DNA from: Glutamicibacter sp002979865
Lineage (GTDB): Bacteria; Actinomycetota; Actinomycetes; Actinomycetales; Micrococcaceae
DNA length: 64,000 bases
Direction: 5' to 3'
NCBI RefSeq assembly: GCF_050030965.1
Contig: NZ_CP188297.1
Span: 744,001 to 808,000, forward strand
The notes below the pieces were generated by a model. The model searched no databases. It worked only from the letters and a program-made list of their open reading frames with translations, and was not told the DNA's origin. Shown piece by piece: positions 49,303-57,880 of this stretch (positions are counted from its first letter, which is position 1; every line of letters starts with the position of its first letter). The translations under genes and the position numbers were made by a program.

Positions 49303-49308
49303 AGCCTA
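49303..49308 (-). promoter_or_regulatory. -10 element of add (leaderless type)
   Basis: Reads TAGGCT on the minus strand, 7 bases before the GTG at 49295. Confidence 0.45.
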
Positions 49309-49386
49309 GTCGCATTTTCGTGGAACTGACAGCTCCTACGGGTAAAGATCTGCGAGCCACTATGTGACCCTGATCAATACGGGAGG

Positions 49387-50061
49387 TTAACCCTCGTCAG
49401 GGGTTGGCGGGACGGTCTGCCTGGCTGGTTGCACCGGGTGCCCTTCGCGCTTCGCCGCGCGCCGATGCAGGCGATCCAGCACCCAGCTGACGATCCGGTC
49501 GATGACGAATCCGAGCACTACGGCGATGACAATGGAAACTGCAATGCCCAGCAGCTTGTTGTCGTGCATCCAGTTGCCGGCCAGCGCACCGATGCTGACG
49601 GAGTAGGCGGCCCAGGTCAGCACGCCGATGGTGTCGAAGAGGGTGAAGCGCTTGTGGCTGAATCCGGTGGCGCCCGCGGTCAGGTTCACGGCCACTCGGC
49701 CAATCGGGATGTATCGGGCCGTGAAAATCAGCAGAGCGCCCGAGGTTTCAAGTTTCTTCTCGGCATAGTTCAGCACCCGCTGCGCGCGTTGCCCGCGCAT
49801 CCACTTGAAGCCCCTGGATCCGATCTTGCGTCCGATGGCGTACGTGATCTGGTCGCCGAGCAAGGCACCGCCGGCACCGAGCAAGCCGATCAGGACAAGG
49901 TTGGGAACACCGGTGTGGACGCCGACCGCGGCCAGTGAAACCAAAAATGATTCACTCGGGACAAGGGGGAAAATCGCATCGATCATGCAGAACAGAAACA
50001 ATAACGGCAGGATCCACCATGCGCTGGCGGCCTGCGTGATTGCCTCATTGACTAATTCCAT
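49387..50061 (-). CDS. DedA family membrane protein
   Basis: A 224-residue protein with five or so hydrophobic segments and the DedA/VTT-domain signatures: FPLVPSESFLVSLAAVG near residue 31 (E in a re-entrant loop), GALLGDQITYAIGRKIG near 65, and FTARYIPIGRVAVNLTAGATGFSHKRF near 115 with the conserved arginines. DedA proteins are linked to recycling of undecaprenyl phosphate or phospholipid flipping and to membrane potential maintenance. The C-terminus is basic and Pro-rich. Confidence 0.93.
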   Translation of the reverse strand: MELVNEAITQAASAWWILPLLFLFCMIDAIFPLVPSESFLVSLAAVGVHTGVPNLVLIGLLGAGGALLGDQITYAIGRKIGSRGFKWMRGQRAQRVLNYAEKKLETSGALLIFTARYIPIGRVAVNLTAGATGFSHKRFTLFDTIGVLTWAAYSVSIGALAGNWMHDNKLLGIAVSIVIAVVLGFVIDRIVSWVLDRLHRRAAKREGHPVQPARQTVPPTPDEG

Positions 50062-50455
50062 GCGTGCCTACATCTACTTTCCCAAGGCGCTCCATGCGCT
50101 GAATGTCTCTCCATTTTCGCTCGAGAACTCACCTGCGCGCATCCTGCTTACGTTGCGTTGTGGACAATTCCCATCTGCTACCCAGGTAGGAGTTAACTGA
50201 CTAACGTTTGACTACGCCGTTATTGTTCCCGGGAACTTTCTGGGAACTTCCACTGCGGCAGCTGGCCTGGGAACCACCAGGATGCCAGGCCATTGCTACC
50301 GCAACTTCGAAGACGAACGGACCTGCACGGCCCTCCGGAAAGAAAAGTCCAGCTGCTGCAGGCAGCGAGGCCGGGGAAGAGCACTCGCAGGGCGACCAGG
50401 CTCCCGATGCTTCTGGAGCGGGGCACTGATTGCCAGCGGATCGGTCGCCGGCAAG
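50062..50455. other. Gene-free stretch
   Basis: About 390 bases between the DedA gene and the deoA terminator. Short frames on both strands have neither ribosome-binding sites nor recognisable products. A GTTCCCGGGAAC palindrome (50226-50237) is present, with a GGGAAC repeat soon after. No function is assigned. Confidence 0.4.
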
Positions 50456-50460
50456 CGAAA

Positions 50461-50494
50461 GAGCCGGGAAACACGGCAACGTGTTTCCCGGCTC
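50461..50494 (-). terminator. Terminator of the nucleoside operon (after deoA)
   Basis: A perfect 15-bp stem (GAGCCGGGAAACACG and complement) with a 4-base loop, 23 bases after the deoA stop; TTTCGC follows on the minus strand. Confidence 0.82.
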
Positions 50495-50517
50495 CTTGTG
50501 CGCCCATCCGGATTCGG

Positions 50518-51831
50518 CTACTTGGCAGCGATGCGGTCCAGGATCAGGCGGGTGTCCGGACGGTCATCGGCCGAACCGATCATGATGGCGCGCTGGACCA
50601 GCTCGATGGCACGCTCCATCTTGGCCGGGGTGTCGGTCAGCAAGGTGGCAATCGGCTCGCCACGGCGAACCAAGGCACCTGGCTTCACGTGCATGCGCAC
50701 GCCGGCGCCGGCCTGGACGCTGTCTTCCTTGCGGGCACGTCCTGCGCCCAGGGTCCACGCGGCCAGGCCGATGTCCATCGCGTCGAGCTTGATCAGCACG
50801 CCCTCGGCGGGCGCCACCACGGTGTGCGATTCCTTGGCTACCGGCAGCTTGGCATCCGGATCGCCGCCCTGGGCCGCGATCATCTTGCGCCAGATGTCCA
50901 TGGCCTTGCCGTTCTTCAGCGCACCGGGGACATCCGCATCCTTGATGCCTGCCCCGGCAAGCATCTCGGTGGCCAGGGCCACGGTCAGCTCCACGACGTC
51001 CTCTGGTCCGCCGCCGGCCAGGACCTCAACGGATTCCTCGACCTCGATGGCGTTGCCGGCGGTCAGGCCCAGCGGGGTTTCCATGTTGGTCAGCAGCGCC
51101 ACGGTGTTCACCGACGCATCGGTGCCCAGGTTCACCATCGTCTCGGCCAGTTCGCGGGCCATGGCCTCGTCCTTCATGAACGCGCCGGAGCCGACCTTCA
51201 CATCCAGCACCAGGGTGCCGGTGCCTTCGGCGATCTTCTTGCTCATGATCGAGGACGCGATCAGCGGGATGGCTTCCACGGTGGCGGTGACATCGCGCAG
51301 GGCGTAGAGCTTCTTGTCCGCCGGAGCCAGTCCGGTGCCGGCGGCGCAGATGACCGCGCCGACGTTGGACAGCTGGGAGAACAGCGCCTCGTTGGACAGG
51401 TCCGCCTTCCAGCCCGGAATGGCTTCGAGCTTGTCCAGGGTGCCGCCGGTGTGGCCCAGCCCGCGGCCCGAGAGCTGCGGGACGGCCACGCCGAAGCTGG
51501 CGACCAGCGGAGCCAGCGGCAAGGTGATCTTGTCCCCCACGCCGCCGGTGGAGTGCTTGTCGGTGGTGGCCAGCTTCTTGCCCGACGGGTCGGTGAGGGC
51601 AGAGAAGTCCATGCGTTCCCCGGAGTTGATCATCGCGGTAGTCCAGCGCGAGATCTCGTTGCGGTTCATGCCCTGGAAGTAGATGGCCATATTCAGCGCG
51701 GACATCTGCTCTTCGGCGATGGCCCCGCGGGTGTAGGCGTCGATGGTCCAGTCGATCATCTCGTTGCTCAGTTCGCCGCCATCGCGCTTGGCGCGGATGA
51801 CTTCGACGGCACTGAATTGCTCGGTAGCCAT
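50518..51831 (-). CDS. deoA: Thymidine phosphorylase
   Basis: A 437-residue pyrimidine nucleoside phosphorylase that releases thymine and 2-deoxyribose-1-phosphate. ATG 51831 is preferred since GGAAGG lies eight bases before it; GTG 51840 is the longer option. Motifs: SALTDPSGKKLATTDKHSTGGVGDKITLPLAP (glycine-rich phosphate site) near residue 65, SGRGLGHTGGTLDKLEAIPG near 108 (family signature SGRGLxHTGGTxDKLE), and MKDEAMARELAETMVNLG near 216. It is the last gene of the BMP-ABC transporter operon, handling pyrimidine nucleosides after uptake. Confidence 0.95.
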   Translation of the reverse strand: MATEQFSAVEVIRAKRDGGELSNEMIDWTIDAYTRGAIAEEQMSALNMAIYFQGMNRNEISRWTTAMINSGERMDFSALTDPSGKKLATTDKHSTGGVGDKITLPLAPLVASFGVAVPQLSGRGLGHTGGTLDKLEAIPGWKADLSNEALFSQLSNVGAVICAAGTGLAPADKKLYALRDVTATVEAIPLIASSIMSKKIAEGTGTLVLDVKVGSGAFMKDEAMARELAETMVNLGTDASVNTVALLTNMETPLGLTAGNAIEVEESVEVLAGGGPEDVVELTVALATEMLAGAGIKDADVPGALKNGKAMDIWRKMIAAQGGDPDAKLPVAKESHTVVAPAEGVLIKLDAMDIGLAAWTLGAGRARKEDSVQAGAGVRMHVKPGALVRRGEPIATLLTDTPAKMERAIELVQRAIMIGSADDRPDTRLILDRIAAK

Positions 51832-51874
51832 ATCAGGCACCTTCCATTCTGCTGTTGGCCGGTGTGCTCCGGCG

Positions 51875-52285
51875 CTAGAAGTTGAGATTCTGCGGCCCGA
51901 ACGCGTCAGGCAAGAGGTCGTCGATTCCCACGATGCCGCGGGCTGTCTTGATCAGCAGCTGCGCCCCGCGGTGCTCGAAAAGCAGCTGGCGGCACCGGCC
52001 GCACGGGGTGATCAGTTCGAGCTCGCCCTCGCGCAGCTGGCCGAAGCACAGGAAGTATTCCATGGTGCCCCCGCCGGTGGCGAAGAGCTGGCCCACCATG
52101 GCGCATTCAGCGCACAGGGTGACCCCGTAGGCGGCGTTCTCGATGTTGCACCCGGAAATCAGGCGGCCGTCGCTGGTCAGTGCCGCCGCACCCACCCGGA
52201 ACTCGGAGTAGGGCGCGTAGGCCTGGGACAGCGCGGCCGCAGCCGCAGCTTCGAGCTGCGGCCACGGCGCGTTGTTGCTATTCAT
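51875..52285 (-). CDS. cdd: Cytidine deaminase
   Basis: A 136-residue tetrameric zinc enzyme converting cytidine and deoxycytidine to uridine forms. Motifs: AYAPYSEFRVGAAAL near residue 19, GCNIENAAYGVTLCAECAMVGQ (catalytic Glu/zinc Cys region; the family has CAE with the E in place of H in the 'C/HAE' motif) near 50, and ITPCGRCRQLLFEH (PCxxC zinc motif) near 89. It is between the permease genes and deoA, and its uridine/deoxyuridine products are substrates for phosphorolysis. Confidence 0.95.
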   Translation of the reverse strand: MNSNNAPWPQLEAAAAAALSQAYAPYSEFRVGAAALTSDGRLISGCNIENAAYGVTLCAECAMVGQLFATGGGTMEYFLCFGQLREGELELITPCGRCRQLLFEHRGAQLLIKTARGIVGIDDLLPDAFGPQNLNF

Positions 52286-52294
52286 GGGAAATCG

Positions 52295-53566
52295 CTATTC
52301 CTTCACGTAGGGTTCGCCCGCAGCTGCCGGTCCGCGCGAACGCCCCACCAATCCGGCCACCGCGAAGATGGTCACCAGGTAAGGCATCATGGCCATGAAC
52401 TGGCTCGGTACCGGGGTGCCGATGATCGTCAGGATCACCTGCAGGTTATCGGCGAAGCCGAAGAGCAGGGCGGCCAGGAAGGCGCCGATCGGGTTCCACC
52501 GGCCGAAGATGACTGCGGCCAGCGCGATGAAGCCGCGGCCGCCGGAGATTTCCTTGGTGAAGGAGTCGATGGCCACCAGGGTGAAGAAGGAACCGCCGAT
52601 GCCGGCCACGATGCCGCCGAGGGTGACATTCCAGAAGCGGATCGCGTTGACCTTGATGCCCAGGGTATCGGCTGCCTTCGGATGCTCGCCCACGGCGCGC
52701 ACGCGCAGGCCCCACTTGGTCTTGAACAGGCCGAACCAGACCAGGAAGACGGCCAGGTACATCAGGTAGCCGATCACCGACTGCTTGAACAGGATCGGGC
52801 CGATGACCGGGATCGAGGAGAGCAGCGGGATTTCAATGACCGGCAGGTGCGCTGGCGAGTTGAAGCGCTCCGGGTCCTCCTGCATCACGGTGGTGAACAG
52901 GAAGCCGGTGATGCCCGAAACCAGCACGTTCAGGACCACGCCGACGATGATCTGGTTGACCACGTACTTGATGGAGAAGACCGCCAGGACCAGCGAGACC
53001 ATGGCGCCGGCCAGGCCGGCGGCAACCAGGCCCGCGAAGGCGCTCTGGGTCAGCGAGGCGACCAGTGCCGCGGTGAAAGCACCGCCCAGCAGCTGGCCCT
53101 CGATGGCGATGTTGACGACGCCGGCACGCTCGCACAGCACGCCCGAAAGCGAACCGAAGACCAGCGGCACGGCCAGCACCACGCCACCGGCCAGCAGGCT
53201 GGCCAGCGAAATGCTGTTGATGTTGGCGCCGGAAACCACCCAGATCAGGAAGCCCAGCACGAACAGGACCGCCGCGATGGCGACCATCCAGGTGGCCAGG
53301 ATCCTGCCCTGCTTGCGCTGCATCCACGCGTAGGCGGCAATGGCCAGCAGCAGCACGCCGAACACGATGTTGGTGATGCGGCCCGGGAAGACCAGTTCGG
53401 GCAGCTCGAAGGCGTCGCCCGCGCTGTTCAGCGTAAAGTGGGCGGCTTGGTCGTTGCCCAGCAGGCCGAAGCTGAAGAAGACGATCACTGCGATCACCGA
53501 GAGGATGATCGGGGTCTTCTTGCTGGGCAGGACGTTGATTGCCGGCTGCAAGGTGGAAGAGGTCAC
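52295..53566 (-). CDS. Nucleoside ABC transporter permease (second)
   Basis: A 423-residue polytopic permease of the BPD_transp_2 family (NupQ/YufQ type), with about ten helices. The characteristic stretch is LLAGGVVLAVPLVFGSLSGVLCERAGVVNIAIEGQLLGGAFTAAL, followed by VVNQIIVGVVLNVLVSGITGFLF and GLRVRAVGEHPKAADTLGIKVN (coupling helix for the ATPase). An N-terminal extension with three extra helices precedes this core. Its start overlaps the stop of the first permease by 4 bases. Confidence 0.93.
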   Translation of the reverse strand: MTSSTLQPAINVLPSKKTPIILSVIAVIVFFSFGLLGNDQAAHFTLNSAGDAFELPELVFPGRITNIVFGVLLLAIAAYAWMQRKQGRILATWMVAIAAVLFVLGFLIWVVSGANINSISLASLLAGGVVLAVPLVFGSLSGVLCERAGVVNIAIEGQLLGGAFTAALVASLTQSAFAGLVAAGLAGAMVSLVLAVFSIKYVVNQIIVGVVLNVLVSGITGFLFTTVMQEDPERFNSPAHLPVIEIPLLSSIPVIGPILFKQSVIGYLMYLAVFLVWFGLFKTKWGLRVRAVGEHPKAADTLGIKVNAIRFWNVTLGGIVAGIGGSFFTLVAIDSFTKEISGGRGFIALAAVIFGRWNPIGAFLAALLFGFADNLQVILTIIGTPVPSQFMAMMPYLVTIFAVAGLVGRSRGPAAAGEPYVKE

Positions 53567-54768
53567 TTGGCACCTGCCTTAGTAGGTTCGAGCTTGGAGC
53601 TGCGCTTCTTCTTGCGGTTCATGCCGAAGATGGCCTTGACCAGCGGCGGGGCGGCGATGAACAGCACGATCAGCGACTGCACCACCGACACGATGTCGAT
53701 CGGGGTGCCGGTGGTGATCTGCATGTTCACCGCACCGGCCTGGAACGCTCCGAAGAGCAGGCCGGCGAAGAAGGTGCCCCACGGGGTGGAGCGGCCCAGC
53801 AACGCCACGGTGATCGCGTCGAAGCCCAGCGAGCCGGCGATGCCGCCGGTGAGCACCTTTTCGGTGCCTGCCACCTGTGCCACGCCTGCGGCACCGGCCA
53901 AGGCGCCAGCCAGCGCCATCGCAATGATGGTGGTGCGGGCCACGTTGATGCCGGCGGTCTGCGCGGCTTCCGGGTTGTGGCCCACGGCGCGGAATTCGAA
54001 GCCCACGGTGGAGCGCTTGAACATCCAGGACACGGCCAGCACCAGCAGCACCGCCATCACGAAGCCCAGGTGCAAACGCGAACCGGGGATCGCCGGGAAG
54101 ATGGCCGAGCTGTCCAGGATCGGCGAGATCGGGTTGGTCTCGCCGGGACGGCGGAACCCCTGGGTGTTCATCAGGAAGTCGATCAGGTACACGGCCACGT
54201 AGTTGAACATGATCGTGAGGATCACTTCGTGGGCGCCGGTCTTGGCCTTGAGCAGGCCGACCAGGCCGCCCCAGATCGCGCCGCCGAGCAGGCCGAAGAC
54301 GATCACCAGCAGCAGGTGCAGGCCGATGGGCAGGTGCCAGGCGAAGCCGATGTAGGCGGCCAGCACCGAGCCGATGATGATCTGGCCCTGGGCACCGATG
54401 TTGAACAGGCCGGCGCGGAATGCCACGGCCACGCCCAAGCCGGCGCAGATCAGCGGGGTGGAGACGGTCAGGGTCTCCAGGAACGGCTTGAACCCCTGCG
54501 AGGAGTTGTAGATCGAGCCGTTGAACAGCGCCACATAGCTTTCGGTGGCCGCACGCCAGAATTCGCCGAAGAAGGCCGAAGGCTGGGCGAAGAGGTAGCC
54601 GGCCGTTTCGCCCACCTTCTCATCGGTGACCGCAATCAGCAGGCCGCCGATGACCAGTGCGACGATGACGCCGAGGACCGAGACCAGGCCTGGTCCCTGG
54701 GTGATTTGGCGCAAGAGGTCATTGCCCGGCTTGCCGGAGCCGGGAACCACAGGTGCTTTCTCGCTCAC
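53563..54768 (-). CDS. Nucleoside ABC transporter permease (first)
   Basis: A 401-residue permease of the same family (NupP/YufP type). FEFRAVGHNPEAAQTAGINVARTTIIAMALAGALAGAAG is the ATPase-coupling signature. PLICAGLGVAVAFRAGLFNIGAQGQIIIGSVLAAYIG matches the conserved 'RAGLFNIGxEGQ' motif. About nine helices; the C-terminus is basic (NRKKKRSSKLEPTKAGAK). Start and stop overlap both neighbours by 4 bases, so it is translated in a coupled way with the ATPase and second permease. Confidence 0.93.
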   Translation of the reverse strand: MSEKAPVVPGSGKPGNDLLRQITQGPGLVSVLGVIVALVIGGLLIAVTDEKVGETAGYLFAQPSAFFGEFWRAATESYVALFNGSIYNSSQGFKPFLETLTVSTPLICAGLGVAVAFRAGLFNIGAQGQIIIGSVLAAYIGFAWHLPIGLHLLLVIVFGLLGGAIWGGLVGLLKAKTGAHEVILTIMFNYVAVYLIDFLMNTQGFRRPGETNPISPILDSSAIFPAIPGSRLHLGFVMAVLLVLAVSWMFKRSTVGFEFRAVGHNPEAAQTAGINVARTTIIAMALAGALAGAAGVAQVAGTEKVLTGGIAGSLGFDAITVALLGRSTPWGTFFAGLLFGAFQAGAVNMQITTGTPIDIVSVVQSLIVLFIAAPPLVKAIFGMNRKKKRSSKLEPTKAGAK

Positions 54769-56363
54769 TGCGCTTCTCCTTCCTGGTTGTCATGCTCGCT
54801 AGCTGGCTGGGCTTCAACCGGCTCGTTCTCCGCCTTCGCGAATTCGGCCTGGGCCAGGGCTTCTTCCTGCGAAACGCCGGCCATCATCAAGCCCAGCACC
54901 TCGCGGGAGGTGTCGCCCGGCACGATGCCGTTGATCCTGCCCTTGTAGAGCACGGCGATGCGGTCGGCCAATTCCATGACCTCGTCCAGCTCGGTGGAAA
55001 CGATCATCACCGGGGTGCCCTTGTCTCGCTCGGCCACGATGCGGCGGTGCAGGAACTCGATGGATCCCACATCCACGCCGCGGGTCGGCTGCGAAGCGAT
55101 GAACAGCTTCAAATCGCGGCTCAGTTCGCGGGCCATCACGACCTTCTGCTGGTTGCCGCCCGAGAGGCTGGAGGCAGGGTTCAGCGGATTATCGGTACGC
55201 ACGTCGAAGCCCTGGATCTGCTGCGCGGCGTTCTTCTTGATCGCCTCCAGGTTCATCGAGATGCCCTTGCCGAAGGGCGGGCGGTCGTAGAGGTCCAGCA
55301 CCAGGTTCTCCTCGATGGAGAACTGGGTGACCAGGCCGTGCACCGACCGGTCTTCGGGAACGAAGCCGAGGCCCGAGCGCAGGATCTGCTTGACCGACTT
55401 TCCAACCAGCTCTTGGCCGGCGAGCTTGACCGAGCCGCCCGTCACCGGCTGGGTGCCCAGGATCGCTTCGGTCAGTTCGGTCTGGCCGTTGCCCTGCACG
55501 CCGGCGATCGCCAGGATCTCGCCTGCATGGATATCCAAGGTGACCGAGTCCAGCGTGGTGGTGCCCGCCGGGTCGACGACCGTCAGGTCCTTGACCTGCA
55601 GTACCGCCTGCCCGGGAGTGGCTGCGGCCTTGTTCAGGTTCAGTTCCACGGCGCGGCCGACCATGAGGTTGGCCAGCTCGGTGGTGGAGGATTCCGGGGA
55701 GACCGAATCGATGACCTGGCCGCGGCGGATCACGGTGATCACATCGGAGACGGCGCGCACTTCGCGCAGCTTGTGCGAGATGAAGACGATGGAGGTGCCG
55801 TTGGCCTTGAGCTGGCGCATGATGTCCAGCAGCTCGTCGGTTTCCTGCGGGGTCAGCACCGCGGTCGGCTCATCGAGGATCAGGATCTTGGCCTCGCGCA
55901 CCAGGGCCTTGATGATCTCGACACGCTGCTGCACGCCAACGGGCAGGTCTTCGACGACCGCGTCCGGGTCCACGTCGAAGCCGTAGCGGTCGGAGATCTC
56001 GCGGATCTTCTTGCGGGTGACCTGCAGGTCAAGCACGCCGCCAGCCTTGGTGGTTTCTGCGCCGAGGGCAATATTCTCTGCCACGGTGAAGACCGGGACC
56101 AGCATGAAGTGCTGGTGCACCATGCCGATGCCCGAGGCCATGGCGTCGCCCGGTCCGGAGAACTCGACGGGCTTCCCGTCCAGCAAAATTTGGCCCTCGG
56201 TCGGCTGGTACAGCCCGTAGAGCACGTTCATAAGCGTGGACTTTCCAGCACCGTTTTCGCCGAGCAGACAGTGAATCTGGGCGTCATCGACCGTCAGGTC
56301 GATATCTTTGTTGGCGTAGAAAGAACCGAAGGCTTTCGAGATTCCTCGTAGTTCGAGTTTCAC
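54765..56363 (-). CDS. Nucleoside ABC transporter ATP-binding protein (double cassette)
   Basis: A 532-residue protein with two ABC domains. The first cassette has Walker A GENGAGKSTLMNVLYG near residue 34 and Walker B ILILDEPTAVLTPQE near 160. The second, degenerate one has GVQGNGQTELTEAILG near 294, signature SGGNQQKVVMARELS near 404 and LFIASQPTRGVD near 421, the usual altered second site. This architecture is that of sugar/nucleoside importers of the BMP class (NupO/YufO, RbsA-like). The C-terminus is an acidic tail. It sits between the binding-protein gene and the permeases. Confidence 0.94.
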   Translation of the reverse strand: MKLELRGISKAFGSFYANKDIDLTVDDAQIHCLLGENGAGKSTLMNVLYGLYQPTEGQILLDGKPVEFSGPGDAMASGIGMVHQHFMLVPVFTVAENIALGAETTKAGGVLDLQVTRKKIREISDRYGFDVDPDAVVEDLPVGVQQRVEIIKALVREAKILILDEPTAVLTPQETDELLDIMRQLKANGTSIVFISHKLREVRAVSDVITVIRRGQVIDSVSPESSTTELANLMVGRAVELNLNKAAATPGQAVLQVKDLTVVDPAGTTTLDSVTLDIHAGEILAIAGVQGNGQTELTEAILGTQPVTGGSVKLAGQELVGKSVKQILRSGLGFVPEDRSVHGLVTQFSIEENLVLDLYDRPPFGKGISMNLEAIKKNAAQQIQGFDVRTDNPLNPASSLSGGNQQKVVMARELSRDLKLFIASQPTRGVDVGSIEFLHRRIVAERDKGTPVMIVSTELDEVMELADRIAVLYKGRINGIVPGDTSREVLGLMMAGVSQEEALAQAEFAKAENEPVEAQPASEHDNQEGEAQ

Positions 56364-56436
56364 GATTCCACCATCTTCATTGTTCGTTTGGCGAGGTTCT
56401 TGCTTGCAGGTTGTTTTGGCCCTTAGGCAGGCATAA

Positions 56437-56483
56437 AGCGCGTCACCTGCCCACCGCTGTATTGCGGCGAGCGGTGACGCGCT
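56437..56483 (-). terminator. Intercistronic hairpin between the binding-protein gene and the ATPase gene
   Basis: An 11-bp perfect outer stem (AGCGCGTCACC and complement, 56437-56447 with 56473-56483) with an inner CCGC/GCGG stem. It has no U-run, so partial termination or 3' end protection of the upstream message is likely, which would give more binding protein than transporter. Confidence 0.6.
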
Positions 56484-56504
56484 CCATGGCTGGTTTGCCT
56501 AGAC

Positions 56505-57593
56505 CTACTTGGGGCTGGAGGCCGATTCGATCTCCAGCTCACCGGAGATGATCTGCTGCTTCAGGGCATCGATCTCCTTCTTGGTGTCTTCGCCGATTTC
56601 CTCATCGAAGTTGTGGAACGGTGCCAGTGCAACGCCCTCGTTCTCCAAGGTGCCCACGTACGGGGTCGAGTCGAACTTGCCCTCGGCGTCGGTGCGGATG
56701 ACATCTTCGACTGCGGTGTCCATGGTCTTCACGACCGAGGTCAGCATGACGTCCTTGTAGTCGGGAGCGGTCAGGAAGCCGTCGGAGTCGACCCACACGA
56801 GCTTGGCTTCCTTGCCGCCGTCGTTGGCCTCGACCACTGCAGCGCCAGCGCCCTTGCCCACTGGGCCGGCGACAGGCATGACAACGTCAGCGCCGGAAGC
56901 GATGAAGTTCTTGGTGATCTGCTTGCCCTTATCCTGCTTCTCGAAGTCGCCGGAGAAGGTGCCGTCCTGCTTCTTCTTGTCCCAGCCCAGCAGCTTGACG
57001 TCCTTGCCCTTGTCTTCGTTGAACTTGGCCACGCCGTCAGCGAAGCCGTCCATGAAGATGGTGACGGTAGGGATCTTGATGCCGCCGAAGGTGGCAACGG
57101 TGCCGGTCTTCGAAGCGGCAGCTGCTGCGTAGCCTGCCAGGTAGGCAGCCTGGGCCGTGTCGTAGATGATCGGCTTGACGTTTTCGATCGGCTTCTCGTA
57201 CTGGAAGTCGACGATGGCGAAGTTCTTGTCCGGGTTGGCCGCGGCAGCCTCAGCGGTTGCGTCGCCCAGCAGGAAGCCGATGGTGACGGTCAGGTCGCAG
57301 CCTGCGTTGACCATGCCGTTGAGGTTGGTCGCGAAGTCGGCGTTCGACTTGGATTCTGCATCCTTGGTCTGGATGCCCAGGTCCTTCTCGGCGTTCTTCA
57401 AGCCGCGGAAGGAAGATTCGTTGAAGGACTGGTCGTCGAATCCACCGGAGTCGGACACAATGCAGCCAACGTAGTCCGGGAACTGGCCAGCCGAGCTGGT
57501 CTCTTCCGGTGCAGCGCCGCAGGCGCTCAAAGCTAATGCCGAGATGCCGAGCATGGCTGCAGCCATACCGGTCTTGCGCGATACGAAGCGCAT
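56505..57593 (-). CDS. BMP family nucleoside-binding lipoprotein
   Basis: ATG 57593 (MRFVSRKTGMAAAM) is chosen because GGAGG lies six bases upstream; the longer frame to 57662 adds residues unlike a signal peptide. 362 residues. The lipobox is ALALSACGAAPEE, so the protein is a membrane-tethered lipoprotein. The Bmp domain follows: GCIVSDSGGFDDQSFNESSFRGLKNAEKDLGI, then DFQYEKPIENVKPIIYDTAQAAYLAGYAAA. BMP proteins bind purine or pyrimidine nucleosides, which agrees with cdd and deoA in the operon. The 287-bp upstream gap (57594-57880) must hold the operon promoter; I cannot single it out. Confidence 0.94.
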   Translation of the reverse strand: MRFVSRKTGMAAAMLGISALALSACGAAPEETSSAGQFPDYVGCIVSDSGGFDDQSFNESSFRGLKNAEKDLGIQTKDAESKSNADFATNLNGMVNAGCDLTVTIGFLLGDATAEAAAANPDKNFAIVDFQYEKPIENVKPIIYDTAQAAYLAGYAAAAASKTGTVATFGGIKIPTVTIFMDGFADGVAKFNEDKGKDVKLLGWDKKKQDGTFSGDFEKQDKGKQITKNFIASGADVVMPVAGPVGKGAGAAVVEANDGGKEAKLVWVDSDGFLTAPDYKDVMLTSVVKTMDTAVEDVIRTDAEGKFDSTPYVGTLENEGVALAPFHNFDEEIGEDTKKEIDALKQQIISGELEIESASSPK

Positions 57594-57880
57594 CTGTTCC
57601 TCCAAAGAATCTTGCGAGATAATGCGGGAGGCAAGACACCTGACCCTCGTGCAAGGCTTCATTGCCTAGGCCTTACTCGAGCACACCAAAAGTCATAGCA
57701 TTCCCATCGTTTCCATAGCCTATCGGAGATATGTCACAGGTAAAGACGATAAAGATTACAAACAGATAACTTACGGGCCGCAAAACGGCAAGCGCTTAAC
57801 GCCAACGCCCAAGTCACTGACCGAATTGTTAAAGCGTCAAAGAAATGTTAAAAACTTTCGGGTTTGATGTGGCCAACGCC

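Noticed and set aside
50201..50479. Small frame (92 codons) in the gap upstream of the DedA gene
   Set aside because: No ribosome-binding site, no motif, overlaps the deoA terminator; overlapping frames on the other strand are equally good, so none is supported.
51743..54202. 819-codon plus-strand frame opposite cdd and the two permease genes
   Set aside because: Composition is Gln/His/Asp-rich without domain features and it spans three genuine genes; it is an antisense shadow.
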